From contig CAZMXS010000012.1 in the NCBI GenBank assembly GCA_964570325.1, positions 19,706-83,705 of the forward strand: a stretch of 64,000 nt of DNA, written 5' to 3'. The notes under the pieces are model-generated. The model worked only from the letters and a program-made list of their open reading frames with translations, was not told the DNA's origin and did not search any database. The position numbers and the translations under genes are program-made. Below, one piece after another: positions 51,471 through 59,957 of the stretch; within the stretch, counting starts at the first letter, position 1, and the number at the start of each line of letters is the position of its first letter. The stretch comes from CAZMXS01 sp964570325. Lineage in GTDB: Bacteria; Verrucomicrobiota; Kiritimatiellia; CAIQIC01; CAZMXS01.

Positions 51471-54400
51471 GCGTGTGATGGGTTGACGCCACGGGCGCGC
51501 CGTTGAGCTGGAGCGCGCGCGCTTCGGCCGCGTCCGGCGGCAGCCGCAGGTGGAAGCCCGCCGGCGGCGCGCAGTCGCCGGTCACCTCAATGGTTACCTC
51601 TTGCGCGGCGCGTTGCATGGTGAATGAGATCGGCCCGTAGCGGGTCGGTAAATCCAGCACCCGGACGCCCGCGCCATCCAGCCATTCCGGTTTGATGCCC
51701 GCCCCGATGACCAAGCCGCCATCCTCCTCATAAACAAACAACCCGCGAATGCTGTTGATCAAGTCGGCGCCGACCCAGGTATGCGGCATGTCGCCAATGT
51801 AGCAGGGAAACCGCGGCTGGCTGTGAACCACTTCGGCCAGGTGCCGCCAGCCGGCAGGCCGGCGGCAGGCGAGCATAAAATCGAGCAGCCGCAGGGCCCG
51901 TTCTGCCTGGCCGAGATACAAATAGGCCAGCACGGTTCGGATTTCATAGGGTGTGAAGACGAACTCCGCGCCTGGCGCGAAGCGTTTCGATAAATCCTGG
52001 TAGAACAGATCAAAGGTGCGGGTAGTGGCAGGTTGGGGCATATTGTCCTTTTCCCCGCAATAAACGATTCCGGCCGCCGTGGAAGTGGGGTCGTAGTCGC
52101 CTTTTTCCGCGCAACCGGGCACGTAATCCACGCCGTGCTGTTGCATGGCCAGGGTGATCGAATCGTACACCCCGCTTTTCAAGATGTCGTACTGCCGCTG
52201 CATCCAGTCCACGCTTTCGGAGTCGTCGAGGATGCGGGCAATTTCCGCGCCGGCGCGCCAGCCCGCCAGGGCCCAGAAGTCGTCCCAGTACGAGTGGGCC
52301 AGCCAATAGCCTTCGTGGCTGCGGGACTCGGGCAGGATGTTGTAGAACACGCGCCGCGCCGGATCGTCGCGGTATTCGGGCGTGGCGCGCTGTTCGCGGA
52401 GTTGCTGCAGGAACATCAGCGCGCGCAGCACGCGCGGATACATTCGCCGCAGGAATGCCGCATCGCGCGTGAAATGGTAATAGGCCAGCAGGGTGTGGAT
52501 GAATTCGCCCTGACTGTCGTATTCATGCAGGCCCTGCTTTTCCTCCCAGAGCGGATCTTCCGCCTTGTTATCAATAATGGGCGGGATCTCACCCGAGTCG
52601 AACTGGAACGAGCCCATCCATTGCAAAAAATCGCGGATTTCATCCTGCAGACCCATCTCCAACAGGGCGAGCGCCGCGACCCCGCCGTCGCGCATCCAGG
52701 CCTTGTCGTAACTGCGCGAGCCCGGCTGGAAGCCCGGGCCGTCCTTGGTGATCAGATTGTACGCCACGTTGGCCTTGAGCGTGTCGATCAGGTCCGGGTC
52801 GGGAATGGAAATACGGATGCCGGCCAGCCGCTCGGTCCAATAAGCGCACACGTCGCGCAGCATTCCGGCGTAGGCGGTGTCTGCCGCCGCCGCCGGCATG
52901 TCCGGTTGCAGCGCGCAGGCGCTGTCGGGATGCAATGGCGTTGCGATGTAGATCGTGCGGACCGCTCCGGGGGTCAGGTTGAAAACGTACTCCGCTGCCG
53001 CGGAAGCGAAACCGGCCGCGTCGTCGGCTGTCTGCGCCTCCGGCAACCGGCCGCGCGCGACGTCGTCGGCGATGTCGCCCTCGACCGGCGCGCCGATCTG
53101 GTAGGTGCCGCCCCTGGCTCCGAACCGGTCCGGCCGCGTCGCGAAGATGACGCGGTGTTCACCGTCGAGCTCCGCGACGCCGTCGCGGTAGCGGATGGAA
53201 TGCAGCGGCGCAAAACCGTCCGTGCCCATTTGCCAGGGGGGATAGAACTGCATCGGGTGGAGCACGAGATACAGGCGGCCGGTGATGGTTTCCGCGCCCG
53301 TATTGGTGAGCGTGTAGGCGGCATAGGCGGTTGAGTTTGAACCGCCATGCGCGAGCAACTGGATGTCCAGTTGCAGGCCGAGGATGCGCCAGCGGACTTC
53401 CGGCACCGGCAAACAACGGTCCTTGAGCGTCTGGGTGATGTCCGCTTCCTGGCGGGTGATCAGCCGGTCGCCGAGGCGCAGCAGCGGCATCAGGGTGAAG
53501 CCGCGTTTGTGCGGTTCCAAGGTTCCATCCTCGCCGAGTGCCGCCTCGCGCGTATCCTCCGGCGTGCCGGTGATGGTCCAGTAGGCCTGTTCGTTGGACA
53601 GCCAGCGCGGATAGCATCCGGGCCGGGCGCGCGCCGCGAGCTGGTAAAAGCGGGTCGGCGTCATGGCCTCGTCCGGCGCGAGCAGTTCCAGTTCGCGGAT
53701 GCTGAATCCGCGGCCGGTGGCGCTGGCGCGGCAATGCACACGCAGAAAGCGGGCCTCGGATTCCTCCAGCAGGATTCGTTCCTCACCTCCGCGGCCCTGT
53801 TCGGACGTGAACACCGGGTACCAGTTCAGGCCGTTGGCCGAAAGTTCGACGGCGTAGGCGGCGGCGTAGTCATCGCCCCAGACAATACGCAGCCCGCCGC
53901 AGGCTTTCTGTCCGCGCAGGTCCAATTGGACCCAGGCCGGATCGTTTGCGCTCGATTGCCAGTAAGTTTGCATATCTCCATCCATGCTGTTGGCGGGTTG
54001 ACCGGCGGGGGTGGCGGATGAGGCGGTGGCGACAAACGCTTCGTCGGGGTGGCGGATTTCCAGTTCCGCGAGGGCATAGCCCTCGCGGGTGGCTTGGGCG
54101 ACGCCCTGGATGCGCACGGCGCGGGCGGTTTGCGCGGCGAAATTGATTTCCTGCCGCCCGCTTTCCCGGTCGCGCACGGCGCGGACCGTGCGCCAGGTCG
54201 CGCCGTCGGGCGAGACCGCGATGTCGTAATCGCCGTGGAATTCCCAGTTCAGATTCAGACCCGCAAGCGGGGTGGGGGCGTCAAATCGCACCGCCAGCCA
54301 TTCGCCGTCGCGGGACTGGCTCCACCATTTCGTCGCCGGGTTGCCGTCCACAGCGGCCGCCGGCGGATGATTGGTCGCGCGCATCGAAGAGGCGGTCGCC

Positions 54401-54972
54401 GTCATTCGCGGTTGTGGCGTCCGCGCGGGGAGCGGCACGAGATCCAGGCGGCTGATTTCCACGACGCCGGTCCCGCCCGATCCGGCGGCGACGGCCAGTT
54501 CAAGACCGCGCAGCTGCTTCAACGGGTGGTCCGGCGCGGGGCCCCAGCCGAATCGGAAATCCCGCCGCGCGGCCACGGCGGTCGTCCAGTTCGTGGTCAG
54601 CGCCCGGCTGCGCCATTCCCGCAAGTGCGTGTTGCCCGCCGCGTCCAGCAGCTTGAGTTCCAGGTTGTTGCGGGGGCCGGCGCCGCGCCATTCCAGGCGT
54701 AATTCATAATTATCCGGCAACGGGAAATCGAGGTCGCGACGGGCGACCACATACAGTTTTTGGGGCCCCAGGTCGTATTCCAAGCGCACGCCGGGCGTTC
54801 CGTCGGTCGGCGCCCTGACGCGCAGCGCGGTGCCCGCCGGCTGAATGATCGTCCAATCCGCCGGCGCGCCGATCAGGCTCGCGGACGGTTGCACGGCGGC
54901 CGCGCGCGCGGTCCATTGACCGACCGCCGCCAGCGCGGCGATCCGCAGACAAACGAATGACTTGTGCAGCAT
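51427..54972 (-). CDS. Secreted discoidin-domain, six-hairpin glycosidase-like protein
   Basis: 1181 residues from ATG 54972 (ATG 54981 adds three). A signal peptide covers SFVCLRIAALAAVGQWTARA. Two F5/8 type C (discoidin) domains follow: MTATASSMRATNHPPAAAVDG...TKWW near residue 190, and FVATASSATPAGQPANSMDG...TYWQ near residue 314, both with the usual Trp/Asp-rich sugar-binding pattern. The remainder is an alpha/alpha-toroid: YDKAWMRDGGVAALALLEMG (about 757), DSGEIPPI and AHSYWDDFWALAGW, which resemble amylo-alpha-1,6-glucosidase or trehalase-like proteins. A C-terminal beta domain closes. A likely polysaccharide-acting enzyme, controlled by the facing LacI regulator. Confidence 0.87.
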   Translation of the reverse strand: MLHKSFVCLRIAALAAVGQWTARAAAVQPSASLIGAPADWTIIQPAGTALRVRAPTDGTPGVRLEYDLGPQKLYVVARRDLDFPLPDNYELRLEWRGAGPRNNLELKLLDAAGNTHLREWRSRALTTNWTTAVAARRDFRFGWGPAPDHPLKQLRGLELAVAAGSGGTGVVEISRLDLVPLPARTPQPRMTATASSMRATNHPPAAAVDGNPATKWWSQSRDGEWLAVRFDAPTPLAGLNLNWEFHGDYDIAVSPDGATWRTVRAVRDRESGRQEINFAAQTARAVRIQGVAQATREGYALAELEIRHPDEAFVATASSATPAGQPANSMDGDMQTYWQSSANDPAWVQLDLRGQKACGGLRIVWGDDYAAAYAVELSANGLNWYPVFTSEQGRGGEERILLEESEARFLRVHCRASATGRGFSIRELELLAPDEAMTPTRFYQLAARARPGCYPRWLSNEQAYWTITGTPEDTREAALGEDGTLEPHKRGFTLMPLLRLGDRLITRQEADITQTLKDRCLPVPEVRWRILGLQLDIQLLAHGGSNSTAYAAYTLTNTGAETITGRLYLVLHPMQFYPPWQMGTDGFAPLHSIRYRDGVAELDGEHRVIFATRPDRFGARGGTYQIGAPVEGDIADDVARGRLPEAQTADDAAGFASAAAEYVFNLTPGAVRTIYIATPLHPDSACALQPDMPAAAADTAYAGMLRDVCAYWTERLAGIRISIPDPDLIDTLKANVAYNLITKDGPGFQPGSRSYDKAWMRDGGVAALALLEMGLQDEIRDFLQWMGSFQFDSGEIPPIIDNKAEDPLWEEKQGLHEYDSQGEFIHTLLAYYHFTRDAAFLRRMYPRVLRALMFLQQLREQRATPEYRDDPARRVFYNILPESRSHEGYWLAHSYWDDFWALAGWRAGAEIARILDDSESVDWMQRQYDILKSGVYDSITLAMQQHGVDYVPGCAEKGDYDPTSTAAGIVYCGEKDNMPQPATTRTFDLFYQDLSKRFAPGAEFVFTPYEIRTVLAYLYLGQAERALRLLDFMLACRRPAGWRHLAEVVHSQPRFPCYIGDMPHTWVGADLINSIRGLFVYEEDGGLVIGAGIKPEWLDGAGVRVLDLPTRYGPISFTMQRAAQEVTIEVTGDCAPPAGFHLRLPPDAAEARALQLNGAPVASTHHTLMFPSLPVTVRAAP

Positions 54973-54983
54973 GCCGGTCATAA

Positions 54984-55001
54984 TGAGCACACGTGTGCTC
55001 A
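54984..55001. promoter_or_regulatory. Perfect 18-bp palindrome, candidate LacI-family operator
   Basis: TGAGCACACGTGTGCTCA is its own reverse complement, with CG in the centre as in LacI/GalR operators. It lies two bases from the ATG at 54981 and eleven from the ATG at 54972 of the discoidin/glycosidase gene. An AT-rich patch immediately upstream (TTTATTTACT on the minus strand) could be the -10 region, so bound repressor would cover the transcription start. The neighbouring LacI regulator is the natural binder. No other full copy was found in the window. Confidence 0.7.
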
Positions 55002-55176
55002 AAGGCAAGTAAATAAATTGGCTTGATGGAGCGGGTCGCTGGCGGGAGTGCCGTCCGGAATCTGACGCGGGGCGGCGATTCCCGCGCCGGGTCATGGTTG
55101 CATACTGCTGGATCACGGCGCGCCGCGCAGCCGTTATGGTACGCGCACGCCTATCGGATTACCGAAAGGCCGCATC

Positions 55177-55205
55177 GCCGGCGGCCTGGCCATTAGGCCG
55201 CCGGC
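55177..55205. repeat. GC-rich hairpin in the divergent intergenic region
   Basis: A perfect 11-bp inverted repeat, GCCGGCGGCCT and its complement, with a seven-base loop. It sits between the discoidin gene and the transglutaminase-like gene, about 120 bases before the latter. No T tract follows in either direction. It may be structural or regulatory. Confidence 0.6.
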
Positions 55206-55324
55206 GCACGCGCGTGGGTTCGATTGGCGGTAGGGCATCGCCGCCGAGCATCGGATCGGGTCAGCCCGGCCGCGGGTTCTTGACGCCGCGCGGAAGCCGG
55301 TTATTGTAGAGACCGGAGCATTTG

Positions 55325-57070
55325 ATGACGGCTATCGCTTATCCGCCCATTGACGCGCGTGACTTGGAGAAATATTCGTCTGCGGTCACGCTGTCGGATA
55401 TGGAGATTTTCATCTATCCCGAATTGCTCTACAGCCTGGTGCTGGCGAATATCATGTCGCCGCGGATCTGGGCATGGCGGCAGGACGATTGGTTCCGGAA
55501 ACTGGACCGGATGACGCCCTATCGCCGTGTGCTGCGCCTCAAGCAATACATCATTGACCACTACGAGTTCAACCTGGACCTCGATACGTGGGGCCTGACG
55601 ACGCAGGAGCGCGAACTGGCGCGATTCCAGTCGCAGTTGAGCGCGGCGCAGATCGCGCAGAGCAATGCGCTGTTTGGGTACGAGGGGGACCGGTACTATT
55701 TCGAACTCGATATCCGGCGGCATTTCGGCCTGGACCGATACGATCGAAACGTCATCCCGTACTGGAAGACCGAAACGGTCGAGGCGATGGACGCCTTTCG
55801 CTTCCGGCCGGGCTACTCGACCGGGGCGGGGGAGTGCGTCTCGCTCGCCACGCTTTACGCCGCGGCGCTCTTTGTGGTCTGCGGCGTGCCGCTGACGGAC
55901 ATCTTCCTGATGGCGACGCCGCTGCACTCGCAGAACTTCATTGATGTGGAGGACGGCATCCTGACCAACAATCGCCGGGTGGTGACAAAGGCCATGTGGT
56001 TCAACGGCACGGAACTGACCGATAAGGCCCAGCGCGCCCTGCGGCACGAACAGGTGACGATCGTGGCGCACCACACCGGCTACATCCATCTTGTCTATCC
56101 TGACGCCACGATCCAACCCGCCGCCTACGAGCGGTTCCGCCACCGGTTGCGCGCTTTTCTGCGGCAGGATTTGAACATGGAACGGCTGGCCAACTACCTG
56201 CGGCAGAACTCGAAGCTGCAACGCTGTTTCCAGATCATGCACATCTATGGCGGCAAACCGCGCTATATCCAGGCGGAACGGGTGTACAGCTATGAGCACT
56301 CCAGTTCCTACCGCGTCAGCGACGCCACGCGCGACAAGTTGCTGGAGGAGATTGATGAAGATGAGTTCTATCCGCAGATGATTGACGGGCGCATCCCGTT
56401 GAACAAGTTCGAGGATTTTTTCCGGCTGAACCGCATTGATCTGGATAATCCGGCGGATGTCGAGCGCCTGGCCCGCGAGTTCACCTGCTACAACGCGCAC
56501 GCCCGGAACATTGTCGCCGACCTAACCCGCTTCCTGCGGCTCGAACCGCGCCTGCCGGACGCCGGCCGCGAGCTGAATTATGTCGCGGCGCCGCCGATCG
56601 AAATCACCCCGGCGATGTCGCGCGAGGATATTGTGCAATACCTCGAAACATTGCGCGGCCGCTTGCCGACGGCCGATCTGGCCTTTTACGCGCTAAGGGA
56701 TTTCGCGCGGACGGACTGGGCGCCGTTCATCAAGGCTGCCTTGGAGCGCAATCCCGTGTCCATCAACGGCGCGCGGGATTTGACGGATGACCAGGTGGCG
56801 GAACGGTTGGCCGGTCTGCCGAACGAGTCCATCTATGACGGCGCGCGTATGGCCCAGCCGGACGAGGTCTGGAACTTCGGACGCGGCGACGGGTTTGAGC
56901 GCGCGCTGTGCCTGGCGAATATCTGGCGGGCGCGGCGCCCGGAGGAGGCTCTCGAGATCGAGTCGCGCGCGGGTCAGGTCGAATTGCGCGCCGGCGCGCG
57001 ACGCTGGGGTTGGCCGACCTGCAAAGGGTTGACCGGGACGCGGCAGTTGCCGGCCGCCGTCACACGCTAA
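55325..57070 (+). CDS. Transglutaminase-like protein of unknown function
   Basis: 581 residues, no signal peptide. The ATG at 55325 has CGGAG seven bases upstream. I recognise a possible papain-like/transglutaminase core: GAGECVSLATLYAAALFVVCGVPLTD (Cys near residue 171) followed by HSQNFIDVEDG (His near 200), as in transglutaminase-like cysteine proteases where Cys-His-Asp are spaced alike. The rest, including an all-helical N-terminal 140 residues and a C-terminal region with repeated Arg/Glu-rich helices, is unassigned. Function unknown. It overlaps the convergent ABM gene by 11 bases. Confidence 0.75.
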   Translation: MTAIAYPPIDARDLEKYSSAVTLSDMEIFIYPELLYSLVLANIMSPRIWAWRQDDWFRKLDRMTPYRRVLRLKQYIIDHYEFNLDLDTWGLTTQERELARFQSQLSAAQIAQSNALFGYEGDRYYFELDIRRHFGLDRYDRNVIPYWKTETVEAMDAFRFRPGYSTGAGECVSLATLYAAALFVVCGVPLTDIFLMATPLHSQNFIDVEDGILTNNRRVVTKAMWFNGTELTDKAQRALRHEQVTIVAHHTGYIHLVYPDATIQPAAYERFRHRLRAFLRQDLNMERLANYLRQNSKLQRCFQIMHIYGGKPRYIQAERVYSYEHSSSYRVSDATRDKLLEEIDEDEFYPQMIDGRIPLNKFEDFFRLNRIDLDNPADVERLAREFTCYNAHARNIVADLTRFLRLEPRLPDAGRELNYVAAPPIEITPAMSREDIVQYLETLRGRLPTADLAFYALRDFARTDWAPFIKAALERNPVSINGARDLTDDQVAERLAGLPNESIYDGARMAQPDEVWNFGRGDGFERALCLANIWRARRPEEALEIESRAGQVELRAGARRWGWPTCKGLTGTRQLPAAVTR

Positions 57071-57362
57071 TCCAGAAGTCCAGGTTGAACGGTTCAGCCA
57101 GATATTTGGGCGCGACCACCTGGGAGAAATTCCGCACATGGGATTGGTGCAGATGTTGTTCGCACGCCGGCCGATCGCGCCATTTCATTAGAAGGAGGTA
57201 TTCGCCCGGGTTGCGCTTGGACTTGAGTATCTCGTACAGCAGGCAACCGTCTTCCTGGCGGGACTGCGTGATCAACTGGCGCAGGCTGGTTTCGAGGCCG
57301 GCTTCTTGCCCGGACTTGGCGCGGCACACAACTGTGGCGGTGACCGTGTTGGCTGATGTCAT
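57060..57362 (-). CDS. Antibiotic biosynthesis monooxygenase (ABM) domain protein
   Basis: 100 residues with a single dimeric ferredoxin-like ABM fold. VTATVVCRAKSGQEAGLETSLRQLITQSRQEDGCLLYEIL and YLLLMKWRDRPACEQHLHQSHVRNF are typical, with the conserved His in the helix. Family members include quinol monooxygenases (YgiN) and heme-degrading enzymes; small stand-alone copies are often of unknown role. No partner gene is apparent. Confidence 0.85.
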   Translation of the reverse strand: MTSANTVTATVVCRAKSGQEAGLETSLRQLITQSRQEDGCLLYEILKSKRNPGEYLLLMKWRDRPACEQHLHQSHVRNFSQVVAPKYLAEPFNLDFWISV

Positions 57363-57413
57363 GGTAGGATCCCCCCGGTTGCCCCAATTGTAAATGACCG
57401 GCTATCGTATTGT

Positions 57414-58349
57414 CTATGCGGAAAAGCGGGTCCAGAGGCGGATGACTCCATGCTCCTCGGCGCCGGGCGCAAGCACCCGCGCGCCCAGAACGGTGTTGAG
57501 CGCGTTCGGGAATCCCATCCAGGGTTCAACGCAGAAAAACGCCTGGTCGGGCATGGTGTACAACTGGATATACTTGAACAGATTGGGATCTTCAACGCCC
57601 TCGGCCGTCAAGTGCAGCGACCAGCCGTCCGGGAAACGCAGCGCGATTTCCCGGTCCGTCGCCACAGTGGTGAGTTGCTCGTTGAGGTCCGGGTCGCCGA
57701 CGCTTACGGGCGGGCGGGGCGGTTCCCGTTCGCCGATCAGGTCGGTGTAATCGCGGTTGTAGACAAACCGGCGCGCCGGTTTGTAATCCAAGCGCACCTC
57801 CTCCTTGCCGCGGCCCCGCGGCGGGGTCCGGAAGTAGGGATGGAATCCGGCGTAGTAGGGCATCGGGCGGGCGCCCTTGTTGAGCACGCACAACTCGCCG
57901 AACAGCGCGCCGGGCTCGACGCGATAGCGGAGTTGGATCTCAAACGGAAAGGGGTAGTTTGCCCGTGTCTCTTCCGTGTCCGACAGCCCCAGGACAATTT
58001 CATCGGCGCGCTCGTTTTCCAGCACGTCCCAAGGCAGATAGGGCGCAAACCCGTGAATCGGCAATTGGTACCGGCGGCCGTTATACAGATAGGCGCCCTC
58101 CGCGCCGCCGCGGGCGAGCCGGCCACAGATGGGGAAAAGGAAAGGCCAGCCGCCCGGGATGATGCCCGCGCGATTGGGTTCCCAGAAGAACGGGTGCTGG
58201 AACAGCAGTTCGCGCGGTTGATCGCCAACCGGCATGACCAGCGAGGCCCCGACTCCGCCTTTTCCCGGCACAAAGGCGGCGCGGGTCATCCCGTCCGCCG
58301 CCATGATCGTCCACACCTCGAATCCGTTTTTGTTTTCGACTGTGGCCAT
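57414..58349 (-). CDS. Aldose 1-epimerase family protein
   Basis: 311 residues. The galactose-mutarotase beta-sandwich shows the conserved segments LPIHGFAPYLPWDVLE (active-site His), YAGFHPYFRTP (second His) and FFCVEPWMGFPNAL (catalytic Glu). The ATG at 58349 follows GGAAGGAAA and overlaps the deaminase stop by one base. The frame is open upstream but the conserved region begins here. It interconverts sugar anomers; it may be the YeaD-like glucose-6-phosphate 1-epimerase type or a general mutarotase. Confidence 0.9.
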   Translation of the reverse strand: MATVENKNGFEVWTIMAADGMTRAAFVPGKGGVGASLVMPVGDQPRELLFQHPFFWEPNRAGIIPGGWPFLFPICGRLARGGAEGAYLYNGRRYQLPIHGFAPYLPWDVLENERADEIVLGLSDTEETRANYPFPFEIQLRYRVEPGALFGELCVLNKGARPMPYYAGFHPYFRTPPRGRGKEEVRLDYKPARRFVYNRDYTDLIGEREPPRPPVSVGDPDLNEQLTTVATDREIALRFPDGWSLHLTAEGVEDPNLFKYIQLYTMPDQAFFCVEPWMGFPNALNTVLGARVLAPGAEEHGVIRLWTRFSA

Positions 58350-58912
58350 TACCGCGTTTCCTTCCGGGAAGCCGAAGCCGCCGCGGGGCGCCGGAACTGT
58401 CGGCAGCAAACGCCGGCGGCGCGGAACAGGCGCCGGGCCTGCGCCGAGAAATGATACGCGTGTTCGTAAACCACTTCGCGCAACCCCGCGTTGATAATCA
58501 TTTTCGCGCACAACAGGCAGGGACTGATTGTGCAATACAGCGTGCCGCCCCGCACCGCGATGCCGTGGTAGGCGGCTTGCACAATGGCGTTTTCCTCCGC
58601 GTGCGCGCAGATGCAGTCGCCGAGGCGCGCCCCCGAGGCGGCATCGCCGGCGCAGCGCGGACAGCCGCCGTCGAAACAGTTGCGGATGCCCTTGGGCGTG
58701 CCATTGTAACCGGTGGAGATGATGCGCCGCTCCAGCACGATCAGCGCCGCGACCTGCCGCCTCCGGCAGTTGCTGCGCCGCGCCACCACGTGCGCGATAT
58801 CCATGAAATACGTGTCCCAATCCGGCCGCCGCGGATCGCGTTCAACTGGCTGGCTCCCGCCGCGCCTGGGTCCTGATCTACGCTTGCTGATGGCTCGTTC
58901 GATCCTCTTCAA
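58349..58912 (-). CDS. Deoxycytidylate (dCMP) deaminase, ComEB-like
   Basis: 187 residues. The zinc-binding, catalytic motif is CICAHAEENAIVQAAYHG (HAE) plus ISPCLLCAKMIINAGLREVVY (PCxxC). RPDWDTYFMDIAHVVARRSNC and GYNGTPKGIRNCFDGGCPRC are characteristic of dCMP deaminase, which makes dUMP for thymidylate. It starts with TTG at 58912, with GAGGG upstream, directly after the stop of the phosphatase-family gene. The N-terminus is about 35 residues longer than the usual start and basic. Confidence 0.92.
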   Translation of the reverse strand: MKRIERAISKRRSGPRRGGSQPVERDPRRPDWDTYFMDIAHVVARRSNCRRRQVAALIVLERRIISTGYNGTPKGIRNCFDGGCPRCAGDAASGARLGDCICAHAEENAIVQAAYHGIAVRGGTLYCTISPCLLCAKMIINAGLREVVYEHAYHFSAQARRLFRAAGVCCRQFRRPAAASASRKETR

Positions 58913-59791
58913 CTAGGAATCCCTCTTTGGAAACAAACGTAAAATGGCCGGGGCCACGTCGGCGATGCTGCGCAGCCGGCGAAATGGCGCGCGCGCGTTA
59001 AATCCAAGCGCGACAAAGGGAACGGGATTCAGGGTGTGCCGGGTTGTCGCGGAATCCTCCAGGTTGCCGTGGTCGCTGGTCAGAATGAAGTAATGGCCCG
59101 GTTTGCGGGCGAAGACAGCGGCCCGCTCAAGGAATTGGTCAAGTTCGCGCAGGACGCGCCGGACATCGTTCGCATCGCCTTTGTGCGCGAAGATGTCGGT
59201 CAGGAAGTACTCGAACAGCGTGAAATGATGGCGGACCGCGATGCGCATCAAGTGGCGGGCGGCGGTGCGGGGCGTGATGAAGGGCCCCGTGTAACCGCGG
59301 TCGCGCAACAGGCGCCGTGTGAGGTCCTGGTAAACGGCGTCGCCGTTGAGCATCATCGCGGCATCCCGCACCTGGCCAAAAGCGGCGAGCGCGGCCACGG
59401 TGGTGACGGACTGCCGGCGGCGCTTCTGGACTTCGGTGAGGTCGCGCAGGTAATAGGCGTTGGCAAAGGTGGCGGTGTAGCCGCGGTCGCGCAGCCGGCT
59501 GAAAATATTGTGTTCGCGGACCAGCGCCTTGAGGCGCGGGCCGGGGAAGCCTTCAACATGGCGGCCCATCAGCCGCGCCGCGTTGACGCCGGTGAGCAGT
59601 GCGGCCTGACCGGTGGCGCTCTGCGGCAAACCAGGCACCCCGAGCGTGGCGTCCAGCGGGATGGCGGTCCTTTCCAACAGGCCCGCGAGAAACGGGCAGG
59701 CCCCGCTCAAAAGCGGGTTTCGGCGCGGGTCGGCGGCGCCGAGCCCCAGGCCGTCCACGAAAACGAACAAAACTTTGGGTGGTTCCACCAT
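58913..59791 (-). CDS. Alkaline-phosphatase-superfamily metalloenzyme (phosphoglycerate mutase/phosphopentomutase-like)
   Basis: 292 residues. VLFVFVDGLGLGAADPRRNPL provides the first metal-binding Asp; VPGLPQSATGQAALLTGVNA the nucleophile Ser/Thr region; YFILTSDHGNLEDSATTRHTLNPVP the Asp-His and final His metal ligands. This is the core of the alkaline phosphatase/2,3-BPG-independent phosphoglycerate mutase fold, but shorter than PGM. The substrate is uncertain. The ATG at 59791 is preferred; a TTG at 59827 is possible. It leads a compact operon with the dCMP deaminase and aldose epimerase genes. Confidence 0.85.
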   Translation of the reverse strand: MVEPPKVLFVFVDGLGLGAADPRRNPLLSGACPFLAGLLERTAIPLDATLGVPGLPQSATGQAALLTGVNAARLMGRHVEGFPGPRLKALVREHNIFSRLRDRGYTATFANAYYLRDLTEVQKRRRQSVTTVAALAAFGQVRDAAMMLNGDAVYQDLTRRLLRDRGYTGPFITPRTAARHLMRIAVRHHFTLFEYFLTDIFAHKGDANDVRRVLRELDQFLERAAVFARKPGHYFILTSDHGNLEDSATTRHTLNPVPFVALGFNARAPFRRLRSIADVAPAILRLFPKRDS

Positions 59792-59957
59792 GGGCGGGAA
59801 GGTAGCGCAATGCGCGGAACCGCGCAAGGCGGGATCCCGCGCGGTTAGTCCGATCCGATGAATGAAAGCGGAGAGCGGGGCCGCCCCCCGGTATGCGGCC
59901 GGAACGGCGTGCCACGGGGAGGGGCGCGCGGGTGGCCGGCTCGCTTAACGCATCAAT

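Noticed and set aside
57414..58820. Fusion of aldose epimerase with upstream sequence
   Set aside because: Frame continuity is due to the overlapping deaminase region; a good Shine-Dalgarno and the conserved start support 58349.
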